Source: Cyclobacterium sp.
GTDB taxonomy: Bacteria > Bacteroidota > Bacteroidia > Cytophagales > Cyclobacteriaceae
Direction of reading: 5' to 3'
Assembly (NCBI RefSeq): GCF_014762705.1
Contig: NZ_JABURL010000027.1
Location: 62,001 to 126,000 of the forward strand
DNA length: 64,000 nucleotides
A program made the translations under genes and the position numbers. This document shows positions 37,314-46,514 of this stretch, piece after piece. Below the pieces are notes generated by a model. The model did not search any database and had not been told where the DNA came from. It worked only from the letters and a program-made list of their open reading frames with translations. Within the stretch, counting starts at the first letter, position 1, and each line of letters begins with the position of its first letter.

Positions 37314-37901
37314 TTAGTCTGCTTTGAATAATTGATCCATAAACTGCTCGAAAGGTGCTGGTTTGAAGTACAACCTGTCAGCATAAACTGTCACCAACAC
37401 TTTCAGGAAATTGGGTTTATTGTTCAGGTAAATTTTTTCCAAACTAATGTTACCAAACAATTGATCAATTTTATTTTCAGGATCTGTTACGGATAAGGGA
37501 GGTTTAAAATAGTATTTCTCCGTAACCCTTACAAGATCATGTATTTCCTCTATTTTTCGATCCAGGCTAACCTTCCTGTACCCCAATCCCAGGATTCCCT
37601 GCCCCAGTGCAATGAATAACCTGGAAAAATCAACATTTGTCAAGGGTGCCTGGAAACTCACCGCAAAGCCATTGGCATAAGGTGACTGCAGCACATGCAC
37701 CTCCGGTGCTTTATTGACACCGGCCTTTTTCAAATGATAATTATCATAAATACTTTTTAAGGTTGCTTTTCCCTGGGGTGAATTTGCCCAACCGAGGGCC
37801 TTGTCCTCTTCCTCTCTGGAAATAGTGAAATTCTCCCTGATGGCTAACTTACTATTTTTTCCGGGAAAGAGACCTCCCAACAAATCATCAATAAATTTCA
37901 T
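37314..37901 (-). CDS. uncharacterised cytosolic protein, 195 aa
   Basis: No signal peptide, no transmembrane segment, and no motif I can name. Mixed alpha/beta composition, with ENFTISREEEDKALGWANSPQGKATLKSIYDNYHLKKAG at the start and YADRLYFKPAPFEQFMDQLFKAD at the end. It sits between recQ (overlap of 4 bp with its stop) and the NUDIX gene, suggesting a recQ-hypothetical-nudix transcript. Codon use looks like the neighbours. Confidence 0.72.
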   Translation of the reverse strand: MKFIDDLLGGLFPGKNSKLAIRENFTISREEEDKALGWANSPQGKATLKSIYDNYHLKKAGVNKAPEVHVLQSPYANGFAVSFQAPLTNVDFSRLFIALGQGILGLGYRKVSLDRKIEEIHDLVRVTEKYYFKPPLSVTDPENKIDQLFGNISLEKIYLNNKPNFLKVLVTVYADRLYFKPAPFEQFMDQLFKAD

Positions 37902-39820
37902 TTAATTCTGATTTTACCATTTTCCCCGGTAGCAATTAAGCCCTCATCTTCCATCTCCCTGATCAAGCCTACCGTGTGTTCACTTAGCCTTTCTCCTGCA
38001 AGTTGTATTAATTCCTCTAAAGAAAACGCTTCTCCCTCCGCTAAAGTTTTAAGTATTTTTTCTCCTATTCTTTTATTGACTACTTCAGCTTCCTTTTCTT
38101 TCTTCTTTTGGATACAGGTATCACAAATACCGCAAGTAAAATCATTCTTTTCCTCAAAATAATCCAAAATAACAGCAGTTCGGCAAATTTTATTATTTTT
38201 GACATAGGCAATCATTTGCGCTGCTTTCTCCCTGGCCCTTGTCCTTCTAAGGGCAATCCTTTTTTTGTCCAGTGGAAGGGAGCCCGCGTCCAGCCTGGGC
38301 GTTAAAAAGGTCACCTGAGGCTGGTCCTTTTTACCGGAATAGGCCGCCAGACCCAGATCCTCCAATTTTCGCAACATTTTGCCTACTTCTTTTTCTGAAA
38401 CTTGCATCAGTTGAGCGATTTTGTTCTCCTGAATGCGGATATAATTGACAAACAATTCTCCCCCATAAAGTCTGAGCAGCAACTTGATCAAAGGGTCCAG
38501 GCTGGCATAGGCAATTTGGGCCTCATATATTTTAGTCTGGGAAACCAGAAAATGCAGGGATGAAGGCAGGAAAACACTTTCAGAAAACAGGAGCAAGCCT
38601 TCTTCCTGCAATACTTTAATCGCATTGTAAGCCAGTTTGACATCTAAAGCATAGGCGTTGGCAAAATCCGGGAAATCGAAATCAAAGCTACTCATTTGGG
38701 CACTTCCTACGGCTATGCGGTAATAATTGGCCAGGCATTGGTACACCCGCTTGATCAATTCCTCAGGAGGATAGGCATTTTCCGCCATTTCCGTTAAGCC
38801 CAGACAATCCTGTTCCCTTGTGATCAAAACTGCATAAGCCTTGATCCCATCTCTACCTGCCCTTCCTGCCTCCTGGTAATAGTTTTCCAGATTTTCAGGT
38901 AAATCAAGGTGTAAGACTACCCTGACATCGGGCTTGTCTATCCCCATACCAAATGCATTGGTGGCCACCATAACGCGGGTTTTGCCCTGTATCCAATCCA
39001 TTTGCCGTTGGTTTCGAACGGTCTGCTCCAGTCCGGCATGGTAATAAGTGGCTGAAATACCCAGTTTTTGCAAGTATTGTGCGGTCTCTTTGGTTCCTTT
39101 ACGGCTCCTAAGGTAAACAATGGCACTTCCCGGGACTTTCTGCAAAATTGAAAATGCCTGCTCTATCTTGTTTTCTGCCCAGCGCACCACATAGGATAAA
39201 TTGGATCGCGCAAATGACTGGACAAAAACCCTTGGATTTTTCAGGTGGAGTTTTTCTAAAATGTCCTTTCTAACGGCTAAGGTAGCAGAAGCGGTCAGGG
39301 CAATAACAGGTACATGTGGGGCCAGTTCCCTGATTTTTACAATCTCCAGATAAGCAGGCCGGAAGTCGTAACCCCACTGGGAAATACAATGTGCCTCATC
39401 TACCGCAATCAAATTGACATCCATCTTTTTGAACCGCTCAATAAATATTTCTGTTTTTAGGCGCTCTGGCGATACATAAAGAAATTTATAGTCTCCATAG
39501 ACACAATTGTCCAGCAGGGTATCGATTTCCCGTTTTCTCATCCCTGAATGAATGGCCATTGCCTTGATCCCTCTTTTCCGCAATTGATCCACCTGGTCTT
39601 TCATCAGGGCTATCAGTGGGCTAATGACAAGGCAAATCCCCGGATTCATCAAAGCAGGTACCTGAAAACAAATGGATTTTCCCCCACCGGTAGGCATCAA
39701 TGCCAGGGTATCCAGTCCTGCAACAGCAGAGAGCACGATCTCCTCCTGCAAAGGCCTGAAATCCTGGTAGCCGAAATGCTTTTTCAGCATAGCTATTGCC
39801 AATGTCTTCAATTGATCCAT
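37898..39820 (-). CDS. recQ: RecQ-family ATP-dependent DNA helicase
   Basis: 3'-5' superfamily 2 helicase of 640 residues that unwinds recombination and repair intermediates. Motifs: FRPLQEEIV (0), MPTGGGKSICFQVPAL (I), DEAHCISQWGYDFRPAY (II), ALTASAT (III), ATNAFGMGIDKPDVR (V), YYQEAGRAGRDG (VI), a zinc-binding CGICDTC near 570, and a C-terminal winged helix. The HRDC domain of long RecQ is missing, which is common for the shorter Bacteroidota RecQ paralogue. Start ATG 39820; first gene of the small operon. Confidence 0.93.
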   Translation of the reverse strand: MDQLKTLAIAMLKKHFGYQDFRPLQEEIVLSAVAGLDTLALMPTGGGKSICFQVPALMNPGICLVISPLIALMKDQVDQLRKRGIKAMAIHSGMRKREIDTLLDNCVYGDYKFLYVSPERLKTEIFIERFKKMDVNLIAVDEAHCISQWGYDFRPAYLEIVKIRELAPHVPVIALTASATLAVRKDILEKLHLKNPRVFVQSFARSNLSYVVRWAENKIEQAFSILQKVPGSAIVYLRSRKGTKETAQYLQKLGISATYYHAGLEQTVRNQRQMDWIQGKTRVMVATNAFGMGIDKPDVRVVLHLDLPENLENYYQEAGRAGRDGIKAYAVLITREQDCLGLTEMAENAYPPEELIKRVYQCLANYYRIAVGSAQMSSFDFDFPDFANAYALDVKLAYNAIKVLQEEGLLLFSESVFLPSSLHFLVSQTKIYEAQIAYASLDPLIKLLLRLYGGELFVNYIRIQENKIAQLMQVSEKEVGKMLRKLEDLGLAAYSGKKDQPQVTFLTPRLDAGSLPLDKKRIALRRTRAREKAAQMIAYVKNNKICRTAVILDYFEEKNDFTCGICDTCIQKKKEKEAEVVNKRIGEKILKTLAEGEAFSLEELIQLAGERLSEHTVGLIREMEDEGLIATGENGKIRIK

Positions 39821-39886
39821 ACCCGTATATAAGGGATTTTCCTTTTGTGTTTAAATTTTCTCCAAATTAATCCGCTTATCTGCCAA

Positions 39887-41863
39887 TCACAAGGAAGCCC
39901 GACTATTGTTAAAACTTATTTTTATAGCCGTCTGGGGCAAGGAAGTTGGCATATTTGCGGGATCAAAAACCTGCCAATTGCCGGCTTCCCACAGATGCAT
40001 ATCCAACTTCCTTCCATCTGTAGGCAAGCGGCTATCCTTATCCAATGTCAGTCCTCTGCCACAGGGTAATTCAAGGTGAAGCAGGCTCCCATTATCTCTG
40101 AGTACCAAAAATTTACCCGATGTACCGGTAACCTTGATCCTATGGGGGAGGATTTCATAGTTGAATTCATCAGGTTTAACCTGCCAGGCCATGCTGTATA
40201 AATTGCCCCGATAGGTATAATCCAGAGCCATTCCTCCTTCAAGCCGGTAAATCACCAGGTAATTTTGATTGATTTTGAGGAAGGTTTTGAAAACCCTAAA
40301 CCCTGAAAGTAAAAATAAAGTTACGAAAACAAGGATAAGGACAGGTTTCTTTCTTGTCTCAACCAGCAAATAAACAAAAAATAAAAATGCCCAGATCAAT
40401 ATCATTTCGGGTAGCTGAAAATATATCTGGTCAATTTTGGCAAAAGGCAAATGTTGCAGGCTGAATATGCCCGCATTCAGCAACTGAAGGGCAACATCCA
40501 GCAGATAGCCCATACCAGAGGCCAATAAGGGAAAAGAGGAAAACAATAAAAAAGGAATGCCCAATGACATGATCACAAAGGCTCCCGGGATGGCCAGTAA
40601 ATTGGACAACATGAAATAGGTAGGGAAAACATTGAAATAATGAATGGCGAGTGGAAAAGTGGCCAATTGTGCGGCTATTCCTACCGTGATGATGTCCCAG
40701 AGATAGCTCAGCCATTTCGTTTCCGGATACCAGAGTTTGGCGATCAAGGGTTGAAAAAGAAGTATTCCCAACAATGCTGTGTAACTCAATTGAAAACCTA
40801 CAGCATAAACCAAAAAAGGATCGTATACCAGCAAAACCAAGGCAGAAAGTGCTAAAGGATTGAAGATGGAAGGGTTCCTGGATTTGATTTGGGCCATGGA
40901 AATAAAGGTAAACATGGTAGCAGCGCGCAGAACGGATGGAGACAGGCCGGTAATAGCCGCATAAATCCAGATAAGGACCACTACCATAGTCAGAAATACC
41001 GCCCTTTTGTAACCCCTCATCTGATGCGGCTTAAAAAAGAGAAAGAAAAACCCATATATAATGCCCACATGTAAGCCCGAAACAGCAAGTATATGCATGG
41101 CTCCAGCTGTGGCATAAGCTTCCCCTATCTCCTCATCCAGGTCTGCCTTTTGTCCCAAAAGCAAGGCTTTGGCTATCTGGACGGCTGCCTCATCCTGCAC
41201 ATATTCGGCTATTTTTAACTCCAGGTATTGTCGCAATTTTAATATTCCCCCAGACCAGAAAGCCAATTCCTCCTTACCCAATACGGTAAAATCAGTGTCA
41301 ATGAGATGACTAAAGTAAATCTGCTTTCCTGCCATGAAAGCGGCATAATCGAATGTTTCCGGATTTTTTGGCGGGGAAATCCTTTGCGGAGCACCTGAAA
41401 CCAACAGGACAGTTCCCGGTTCCAAGGCCTTGCCTGAGCGATGGTAGACCTGTATTTTGCCATTCGCGGGTTTCCAGCCGGTAGTGGTTTCTATGGCAGA
41501 GACTTCCACCAAATTACCAATGCTCCTTGCCTTTTGCTGATCCAGCTCCTTTACCTCGGCCAGGTAGCCTGATATGTCTTCCTGATGAATGAGATGTTGC
41601 GGGTCATTGTTTACGTCATTGATCGCCGCCACCCATATGCCTGCTAAAAACAAGCTGGCGTAAGCCAAAACAGGCATCACAAAATAATAAGGCTTTCTGA
41701 AGGCTGGGCTGTATGCCGCCGACAAAACCGTAAAAACCACCCACAAAAGCAACAGGTAGATAAAAAAAAGAAAGGGCTCTAGCGGACCCCAATAGGGATA
41801 CAGCAGCACCCCTGAAACAAAGAATACCGTGTACCTGACAAACGGAAATTCATTGAACTTCAT
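39887..41863 (-). CDS. comEC: ComEC/Rec2-family DNA-internalisation channel
   Basis: From ATG 41863 (658 residues; a GTG at 41899 would add 12). Polytopic membrane protein with an N-terminal DUF4131-type region, then the Competence domain (HILAVSGLHVGIIYGFFF; SPSVLRAATMFTFI; MSLGIPFLLFSSFPLLASGMG). The cytosolic C-terminal stretch (~120 residues) lacks the metallo-beta-lactamase domain of longer ComEC proteins, as usual in Bacteroidota. It transports single-stranded DNA across the inner membrane. Works with DprA. Confidence 0.93.
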   Translation of the reverse strand: MKFNEFPFVRYTVFFVSGVLLYPYWGPLEPFLFFIYLLLLWVVFTVLSAAYSPAFRKPYYFVMPVLAYASLFLAGIWVAAINDVNNDPQHLIHQEDISGYLAEVKELDQQKARSIGNLVEVSAIETTTGWKPANGKIQVYHRSGKALEPGTVLLVSGAPQRISPPKNPETFDYAAFMAGKQIYFSHLIDTDFTVLGKEELAFWSGGILKLRQYLELKIAEYVQDEAAVQIAKALLLGQKADLDEEIGEAYATAGAMHILAVSGLHVGIIYGFFFLFFKPHQMRGYKRAVFLTMVVVLIWIYAAITGLSPSVLRAATMFTFISMAQIKSRNPSIFNPLALSALVLLVYDPFLVYAVGFQLSYTALLGILLFQPLIAKLWYPETKWLSYLWDIITVGIAAQLATFPLAIHYFNVFPTYFMLSNLLAIPGAFVIMSLGIPFLLFSSFPLLASGMGYLLDVALQLLNAGIFSLQHLPFAKIDQIYFQLPEMILIWAFLFFVYLLVETRKKPVLILVFVTLFLLSGFRVFKTFLKINQNYLVIYRLEGGMALDYTYRGNLYSMAWQVKPDEFNYEILPHRIKVTGTSGKFLVLRDNGSLLHLELPCGRGLTLDKDSRLPTDGRKLDMHLWEAGNWQVFDPANMPTSLPQTAIKISFNNSRASL

Positions 41864-42019
41864 AAAAAAAGAAAAATTGAAGCCTTTCCCTTGGTTCACC
41901 TATACATTCAACAACATTCCAGGAACCGAAGGATTAATCAGTATTACAATAAAAAGTTAAGCAAAATTCTTAATAAAACAAGGTAAATCCCTGAATTTCA
42001 ATAGATATTAGATAGATAA

Positions 42020-42586
42020 TTAAAACCTAAAGCCTATACTAAAACCTGCATTGAATTCAACGGGATCAAAACGATCGCTCACCTCACTATTAAAACCCCT
42101 GGCGATATTTACATAAGGCCCAAGCGCAAATTTATCGTTGTGTACCCATTTGTATCCCGCTCCAAATCCGATCATAAAACTGTTCAGGTCGGTTTCCATA
42201 ACCTGATCGTTTTCCAGGGTTTCCGAAAAGGTACCGTTACGGTATTTTAAAAAAGGCAACACATAAAACCCTGAGGGATCGGAAGCCGTGACAAAATAGT
42301 AATTATAGGAAAGCATAAAACTGGTAGCCTTAAAATCCCTATCCTCTCCGTTATCAGAAACATAAGAAAACCTGTCCATAAACATCAATTCCAGGCCCAG
42401 AGATTGATTTTGGTCCAGGAAACGCTCATATCCCAATTCAAGCGATCCGACAACAATGGTATTGACAATATTGATTTTAACTTCACTTGCCGGTAAAGTG
42501 GGATCTGGCAGGCCTTGGGAAAAAGCCGGTTGGTAACCAATTCCAATCATTGCGACAAAAACCAAGGCAAGCTTTATATTTTTCAT
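42020..42586 (-). CDS. outer-membrane beta-barrel protein (porin-like), 188 aa
   Basis: Signal peptide (MKNIKLALVFVAMIGIGYQPAFSQ) and a small beta barrel: alternating hydrophobic strands, LGYERFLDQNQSLGLELMFM, SFMLSYNYYFVTA, FMIGFGAGYKWVHNDKFALGPYVNIARGF, ending in FNAGFSIGFRF with a terminal aromatic as outer-membrane proteins have. Probably an 8-stranded OmpA/OmpX-type barrel. Function unknown. Lies 42 bp after the GNAT gene. Confidence 0.85.
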   Translation of the reverse strand: MKNIKLALVFVAMIGIGYQPAFSQGLPDPTLPASEVKINIVNTIVVGSLELGYERFLDQNQSLGLELMFMDRFSYVSDNGEDRDFKATSFMLSYNYYFVTASDPSGFYVLPFLKYRNGTFSETLENDQVMETDLNSFMIGFGAGYKWVHNDKFALGPYVNIARGFNSEVSDRFDPVEFNAGFSIGFRF

Positions 42587-42628
42587 ACTAAAAATAACGT
42601 TTAAAAGATTTTATTTATGGTTTGATTA

Positions 42629-43078
42629 TTATACTTTATTTTCCGGCAAAAGTTTCATGAGGTAGTGATCAATATTGCATTCCACAAACAGGTCTCCGGA
42701 TTTTTGGAAGCCGGATTTTTCATAAAGTCCCATCGCCTGAACCTGCCCGTGCAGGTAAATGATTTTTCCTTTAGAAAGCGGATGGCTATTGATATCTTCT
42801 AATACTGCTTTTACAAGTGCTTCGCCGATCCCCTTTCCCCTGAAAGGTTTCAGCACTGCAAAACGCTCCAGCTTAATGCCTTTGTCTGTAAATCTCCATC
42901 TGGCGGTACCTACTTCCTGCTGCCCAAAATAGGCCAAAAATTGGGTCGAATCCTGCTCAAATTCATCGTATTCCTCATCAGGTGCTACCTGTTGTTCTTT
43001 GACAAATACTTCCTCCCTGATTCTGAATGCTTTTTGCAAAGTGGGCAGATCATTTATTTTTTTTACCGAAATGTTCAT
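42629..43078 (-). CDS. GNAT-family N-acetyltransferase (YitI/ElaA-like)
   Basis: 149-residue acyl-CoA-dependent N-acetyltransferase. IREEVFVKEQQVAPDEEYDEFEQDS is the ElaA-like start, and FRGKGIGEALVKAVLEDI is motif A with the CoA pyrophosphate loop (R-G-K-G-I-G). The C-terminal YEKSGFQKSGDLFVECNIDHYLM is the usual terminal strand. The substrate is unknown. Its start overlaps the phoH stop by 4 bp, so they are cotranscribed. Confidence 0.88.
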   Translation of the reverse strand: MNISVKKINDLPTLQKAFRIREEVFVKEQQVAPDEEYDEFEQDSTQFLAYFGQQEVGTARWRFTDKGIKLERFAVLKPFRGKGIGEALVKAVLEDINSHPLSKGKIIYLHGQVQAMGLYEKSGFQKSGDLFVECNIDHYLMKLLPENKV

Positions 43079-44037
43079 TTAGGTTGTTTTTCTTCTACCT
43101 CATTCTTTTCATAGGCCTCAATAATGGATTTTACAAGGCGATGCCTAACCACATCCCTACCGGAGAGGTTTACCACTCCTATGCCTTTAACATCTTTGAG
43201 GATCCGCAAAGATTCCCTTAAACCGGACTTCTGTTTCAGGGGAAGGTCTACCTGAGATTGGTCCCCGTTAATGATCACTTTTGAATTCGGTCCCATTCGG
43301 GTCAAAAACATCTTGATCTGTTCACTGGTAGTATTCTGGGCTTCATCCAGGAGGACAAAGGCATCGTGCAGGGTTCTGCCACGCATGTATGCCAATGGAG
43401 CAATTTCTATCACCCTGTTTTCCTGGTAAAAGCGCAATTTCTCGGAAGGAACCATGTCGCCCAGGGCATCATAAATAGGTCTGAGGTAGGGATCCAGTTT
43501 TTCCTGCAGGTCACCGGGTAAAAAACCCAGGTTTTCCCCCGCCTCCACGGCAGGCCTGGTAATGATGATTCTTTTAACTTCCCTGTTTTTCAATGCCCTG
43601 ACCGCAAGGGCCACCGCAATATAGGTCTTGCCTGTTCCTGCTGGTCCAAGCGCAAAGACCAGGTCATTTTTATAGGAAGCATCTACCATTTTTTTCTGGT
43701 TTGGCGACTTGGGGCGAACCACCAGGCCCTTGTTGCCAAAAAGGATGACATCATTTTTGATTTCCGTCTGGTTGGGAGGGGTGCCTTCCAGGGCAATATA
43801 TTCTTTGACATTGTCTGGAGTGACCTGGCCAAACCGATTAAAATGCTCCAGAAGCATGTTGAGAATATCATTGATTTTTAGAATTTCGGGTGCTTGTCCC
43901 TTGATCCTGATCTCATTGCCCCTGGACACAATTTTGCTTTGGGGAAAGGCTGCTGATATTTGCCTGATATTTTCATTTTCCGATCCGAGGAAATCCAGGA
44001 GGGAAATGTTTTCCAATGTAATGACTTTTTCTACCAA
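43075..44037 (-). CDS. phoH: PhoH-family ATPase
   Basis: Cytosolic P-loop protein of 320 residues. An N-terminal KH-like segment (ISAAFPQSKIVSRGNEIRIKG) is followed by the PhoH domain with Walker A GPAGTGKTYIAV, GENLGFLPGDLQEKLDPYLRPIYDAL, Walker B FVLLDEAQNTTSEQIKMFLTRMG and GDQSQVDLP. Believed to act in RNA metabolism. Minus-7 element TATATTTG lies 33-40 bp upstream. Head to head with the SAM-hydrolase-type gene. Confidence 0.93.
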   Translation of the reverse strand: MVEKVITLENISLLDFLGSENENIRQISAAFPQSKIVSRGNEIRIKGQAPEILKINDILNMLLEHFNRFGQVTPDNVKEYIALEGTPPNQTEIKNDVILFGNKGLVVRPKSPNQKKMVDASYKNDLVFALGPAGTGKTYIAVALAVRALKNREVKRIIITRPAVEAGENLGFLPGDLQEKLDPYLRPIYDALGDMVPSEKLRFYQENRVIEIAPLAYMRGRTLHDAFVLLDEAQNTTSEQIKMFLTRMGPNSKVIINGDQSQVDLPLKQKSGLRESLRILKDVKGIGVVNLSGRDVVRHRLVKSIIEAYEKNEVEEKQPK

Positions 44038-44069
44038 TATGTTTTCTTCTGTTTACCTGATTCTAAAAA

Positions 44070-44077
44070 CAAATATA
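44070..44077 (-). promoter_or_regulatory. minus-7 element TATATTTG for phoH
   Basis: Exact TAnnTTTG on the minus strand; predicted start of transcription near 44063, ~26 nt before the ATG. The minus-33 part is weak. Confidence 0.45.
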
Positions 44078-44084
44078 AAATGCT

Positions 44085-44092
44085 TATTTTTG
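44085..44092 (+). promoter_or_regulatory. minus-7 element TATTTTTG for the DUF62 gene
   Basis: Exact TAnnTTTG on the plus strand, ~45 bp before the ATG at 44138. Only 7 bp separate it from the divergent phoH element, so both promoters would compete. Confidence 0.45.
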
Positions 44093-44137
44093 TTTATTCA
44101 TAATACAAAAGTACGAATTTTTAATTGACTTGCTTGT

Positions 44138-44914
44138 ATGGCATTGGTAACATTCATATCGGATTTTGGAAACGCAGATTACTACGTACCAGTGGTAAAA
44201 GCCAAAATGTTATCCATTAATCCCCAACTATCCATAGTGGACATCAGTCATGATATCGAACTCTATGATATTGCCCATGCAGCCTTCGTGCTCCGTGCAA
44301 GTTATAACGAGTTTCCTAAGGGTACTGTTCACCTGGTAGCCCTGAATACCACCAGCAGCATTACCGATGGTTACATAGGCATCAAACTAAACGAACATAT
44401 ATTTATTGGTCCCAACAATGGGGTTTTGAGCATGCTGGCCGACCAGGATCCGGGAATAGTAGTCAAGTTTTCTGATATCCATATCAAAAACAGCAGCTTT
44501 CCCGCCAAGGACATTCTGGCACCCATTGCGGCAAAAGTGGCCAGTGGAGCGGCCATCCACGATTTTGGCGGGCCACTGCAAAACATCAAAAAAATGATGA
44601 GCCGGCAATTCAAAGCCAGCAAAAAGCAAATTGTGGGATATGTGGTGCGGGTAGATCATTACGGTAACCTGATCACCAATATACCCATGGATGTATTCAA
44701 CAAACTCAATCCGGGCAATTTTCAGATTGCCTTCGGGCGGGAAACGCTGGAAAGCATTCAAAAAAATTACGATGAGGTAGAGCCTGGAGACTGCTGGGCA
44801 TTTTTCAACAGCCTGGGGCTGTTGGAGATAGGCATCAACCATGGTCATGGAGCCGATTTGCTGGGTTTGAAATATGACAGCCCGATCTTTATCAATTTCG
44901 AGAGTCCGGAATAG
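44138..44914 (+). CDS. SAM hydrolase/adenosyltransferase (DUF62, hydroxide-type)
   Basis: 258-residue member of the fluorinase/chlorinase superfamily; the hydroxide-adenosyltransferase branch hydrolyses S-adenosylmethionine to adenosine and methionine. N-terminal TFISDFGNADYYVPVVKAKMLSINPQLSIVDISHDI, GPNNGVLSML, and the C-terminal VRVDHYGNLITNIP with the DHYGNLxTN motif are typical. Nothing suggests a halogenating variant. Cytosolic. It precedes the tRNA-Leu. Confidence 0.92.
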   Translation: MALVTFISDFGNADYYVPVVKAKMLSINPQLSIVDISHDIELYDIAHAAFVLRASYNEFPKGTVHLVALNTTSSITDGYIGIKLNEHIFIGPNNGVLSMLADQDPGIVVKFSDIHIKNSSFPAKDILAPIAAKVASGAAIHDFGGPLQNIKKMMSRQFKASKKQIVGYVVRVDHYGNLITNIPMDVFNKLNPGNFQIAFGRETLESIQKNYDEVEPGDCWAFFNSLGLLEIGINHGHGADLLGLKYDSPIFINFESPE

Positions 44915-45074
44915 AGCCAGTACAAGAAACAGGCTATCCCGGTTTTAAGGCTTGGTTTGCATGTAGGCAAAAAATTGAAATATTCGGGTTTTAAGGGGAT
45001 AAAAATTTTGGTGGAGAAAAATTCTTTGCCCATATTTGCATCCCGTTCGGCGAGGAACGGGATTAGTTTGAAAT

Positions 45075-45158
45075 GCCTTGGTGGCGGAATTGGTAGACGC
45101 GTTGGTCTCAAACACCAATGAGGTAACACTCGTGCCGGTTCGACTCCGGCCCAAGGTA
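45075..45158 (+). tRNA. tRNA-Leu (anticodon CAA)
   Basis: Cloverleaf reads clearly: acceptor GCCTTGG with CCAAGGT (G-U at the first pair) plus discriminator A, D arm with GCG/CGC, anticodon stem TTGGT/ACCAA around loop CTCAAAC giving CAA, a long variable arm (TGAG...CTCGT) typical of Leu, and T arm GCCGG-TTCGACT-CCGGC. The CCA end is not encoded. Reads TTG codons. Confidence 0.95.
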
Positions 45159-45170
45159 CATTATATAAAA

Positions 45171-45200
45171 GCTCCTTCAATTTTTTGAAGGAGCTTTTTT
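45171..45200 (+). terminator. rho-independent terminator after tRNA-Leu
   Basis: Perfect 10-bp stem GCTCCTTCAA/TTGAAGGAGC with a TTTT loop and a following T6 run, 12 bp after the tRNA. Confidence 0.9.
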
Positions 45201-45320
45201 GGTTTTGTAAGGCTGGAGGAGAAGTTTATCCTGATTCAGTTTAGCGGAATCGGAATTTTCGGCCCTGGTTTCAATAGTCTGATTGATAGCAGACCTTTTT
45301 TCTAGCAGATCAGAAGGGTT

Positions 45321-45392
45321 ATTTTGTACCTCATCCGTGAGACATAAATGCTTTATCATCTCATAAAAACGAAAATATGAGATACAAAATAG
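45321..45392. repeat. Fic-flanking imperfect direct repeat, right of the tRNA (downstream copy)
   Basis: 72-bp repeat whose second copy is at 46512-46583. Across 45356-45390 the two copies match at 29 of 35 positions without gaps. It contains the dyad TCTCATA-N10-TATGAGA (45359-45382) and TTTTGTACCTCAT-type half sites; another half site, ATGAGGTACAAAAT, follows at 45407-45420, just after the Fic stop codon. Confidence 0.75.
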
Positions 45393-45422
45393 TTAATAGC
45401 TATTTTATGAGGTACAAAATCA

Positions 45423-46514
45423 CTACTGGTTAACAATATCCAATAAAGGTTCGAAAACGTACAAAGAGGGACGTCTTCCAGCCCCTTTTTCAATGCATTT
45501 GATCAAATTATTTGCCTCCATAGCAAGCAGGAGCCTGGAAGCCGATGCCCTGGGAACACCTGACTCCTCGTAAAATTTTCCACTATTAAAAATTGGGCGA
45601 TTGAAAATAAAGTCCAGACAATTTACTGCAAATTGCGAATGGGTTGCATTCACAATTTCCTCCTTCATTAACTCATAAAGTGCCACTATTTGCCGGGTTT
45701 GATCATTATTTTTCCTGGCTTGGCTAATAATCGCTCCCAGAAAAAATCTTATCCAATTGGTCCAGCTTCCTGAATCTGTGATATCTTTCAGCGCATCGTA
45801 GTAATCCCTACGATGATTCTCAAGATAATCTGAAAGATAAAAAACCGGTTCCCGGATAATTTCCTTATCAAACAAAAAAAGAGGAATTAGAATCCTTCCT
45901 ATCCTTCCATTTCCATCCAAAAACGGATGCAATATTTCGAATTGGGCATGGATTATTGCTAACTGAACCAGAGGGTCTTTTTCTTCGAAGTGGATGTACT
46001 TTTCCCAATTGCCCAAACCATTATGCATATCTTGAACTGCAGGAGGGACAAATCGAGCTGTCTCAATCGTACTCCCAGGGGCTCCAATCCAATTTTGGAT
46101 TCTCCGAAATTCTCCCGGAGCTTTATTTTCCCCACGGACATCTTGCATCAGTACCGCATGCATCTCACGAATCAATCGAAGAGATAAAGGAAGATCCTCC
46201 AATCTGGATTTGGCAGTAAAGAGAGCCTTTCGGTAATTTATAATTTCTCGAATATCACCTTGTTTTTCAGAAGACTGTGCCTTATCAGCCTCGTACTCCA
46301 ATACTTCTTTTAGTGTCGCCTGAGTACCCTCTATTTTCGAAGACAATACCGCTTCTTGCGTCCGAAGCGGAGATAGCAATACTTCTGGATTTATGATCGA
46401 CTGAAGTAAACCGTCATATCGGGCAAGTTGCCGATTTGCAGTACTGAGTAAATCAACTAAGGCAGACCAATCTAAATTGGTCAAGGGAAGCTCATCTGGT
46501 TTATAAGGTTTCAT
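45423..46514 (-). CDS. Fic-domain protein (AMPylase-type) with C-terminal winged helix
   Basis: From ATG 46514 (363 residues; a TTG at 46538 adds 8). The Fic motif HPFLDGNGRIGR (~196-207) with catalytic His is intact. SSKIEG (58-63) fits the inhibitory (S/T)xxxE(G/N) motif located N-terminal to the core, the class II arrangement, so it would be auto-inhibited. The C-terminal 65 residues are a winged helix (FYEESGVPRASASRLLLAMEANNLI...RRPSLYVFEPLLD) that may bind DNA. Such proteins transfer AMP to target proteins; target unknown. The start codon lies at the edge of a direct repeat. Free-standing accessory gene. Confidence 0.9.
   Translation of the reverse strand: MKPYKPDELPLTNLDWSALVDLLSTANRQLARYDGLLQSIINPEVLLSPLRTQEAVLSSKIEGTQATLKEVLEYEADKAQSSEKQGDIREIINYRKALFTAKSRLEDLPLSLRLIREMHAVLMQDVRGENKAPGEFRRIQNWIGAPGSTIETARFVPPAVQDMHNGLGNWEKYIHFEEKDPLVQLAIIHAQFEILHPFLDGNGRIGRILIPLFLFDKEIIREPVFYLSDYLENHRRDYYDALKDITDSGSWTNWIRFFLGAIISQARKNNDQTRQIVALYELMKEEIVNATHSQFAVNCLDFIFNRPIFNSGKFYEESGVPRASASRLLLAMEANNLIKCIEKGAGRRPSLYVFEPLLDIVNQ

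Noticed and set aside
44138-44914. Fluorinase or chlorinase activity for the DUF62 gene
   Set aside because: No halogenase-specific features could be recognised; hydroxide-type SAM hydrolase is the conservative reading.
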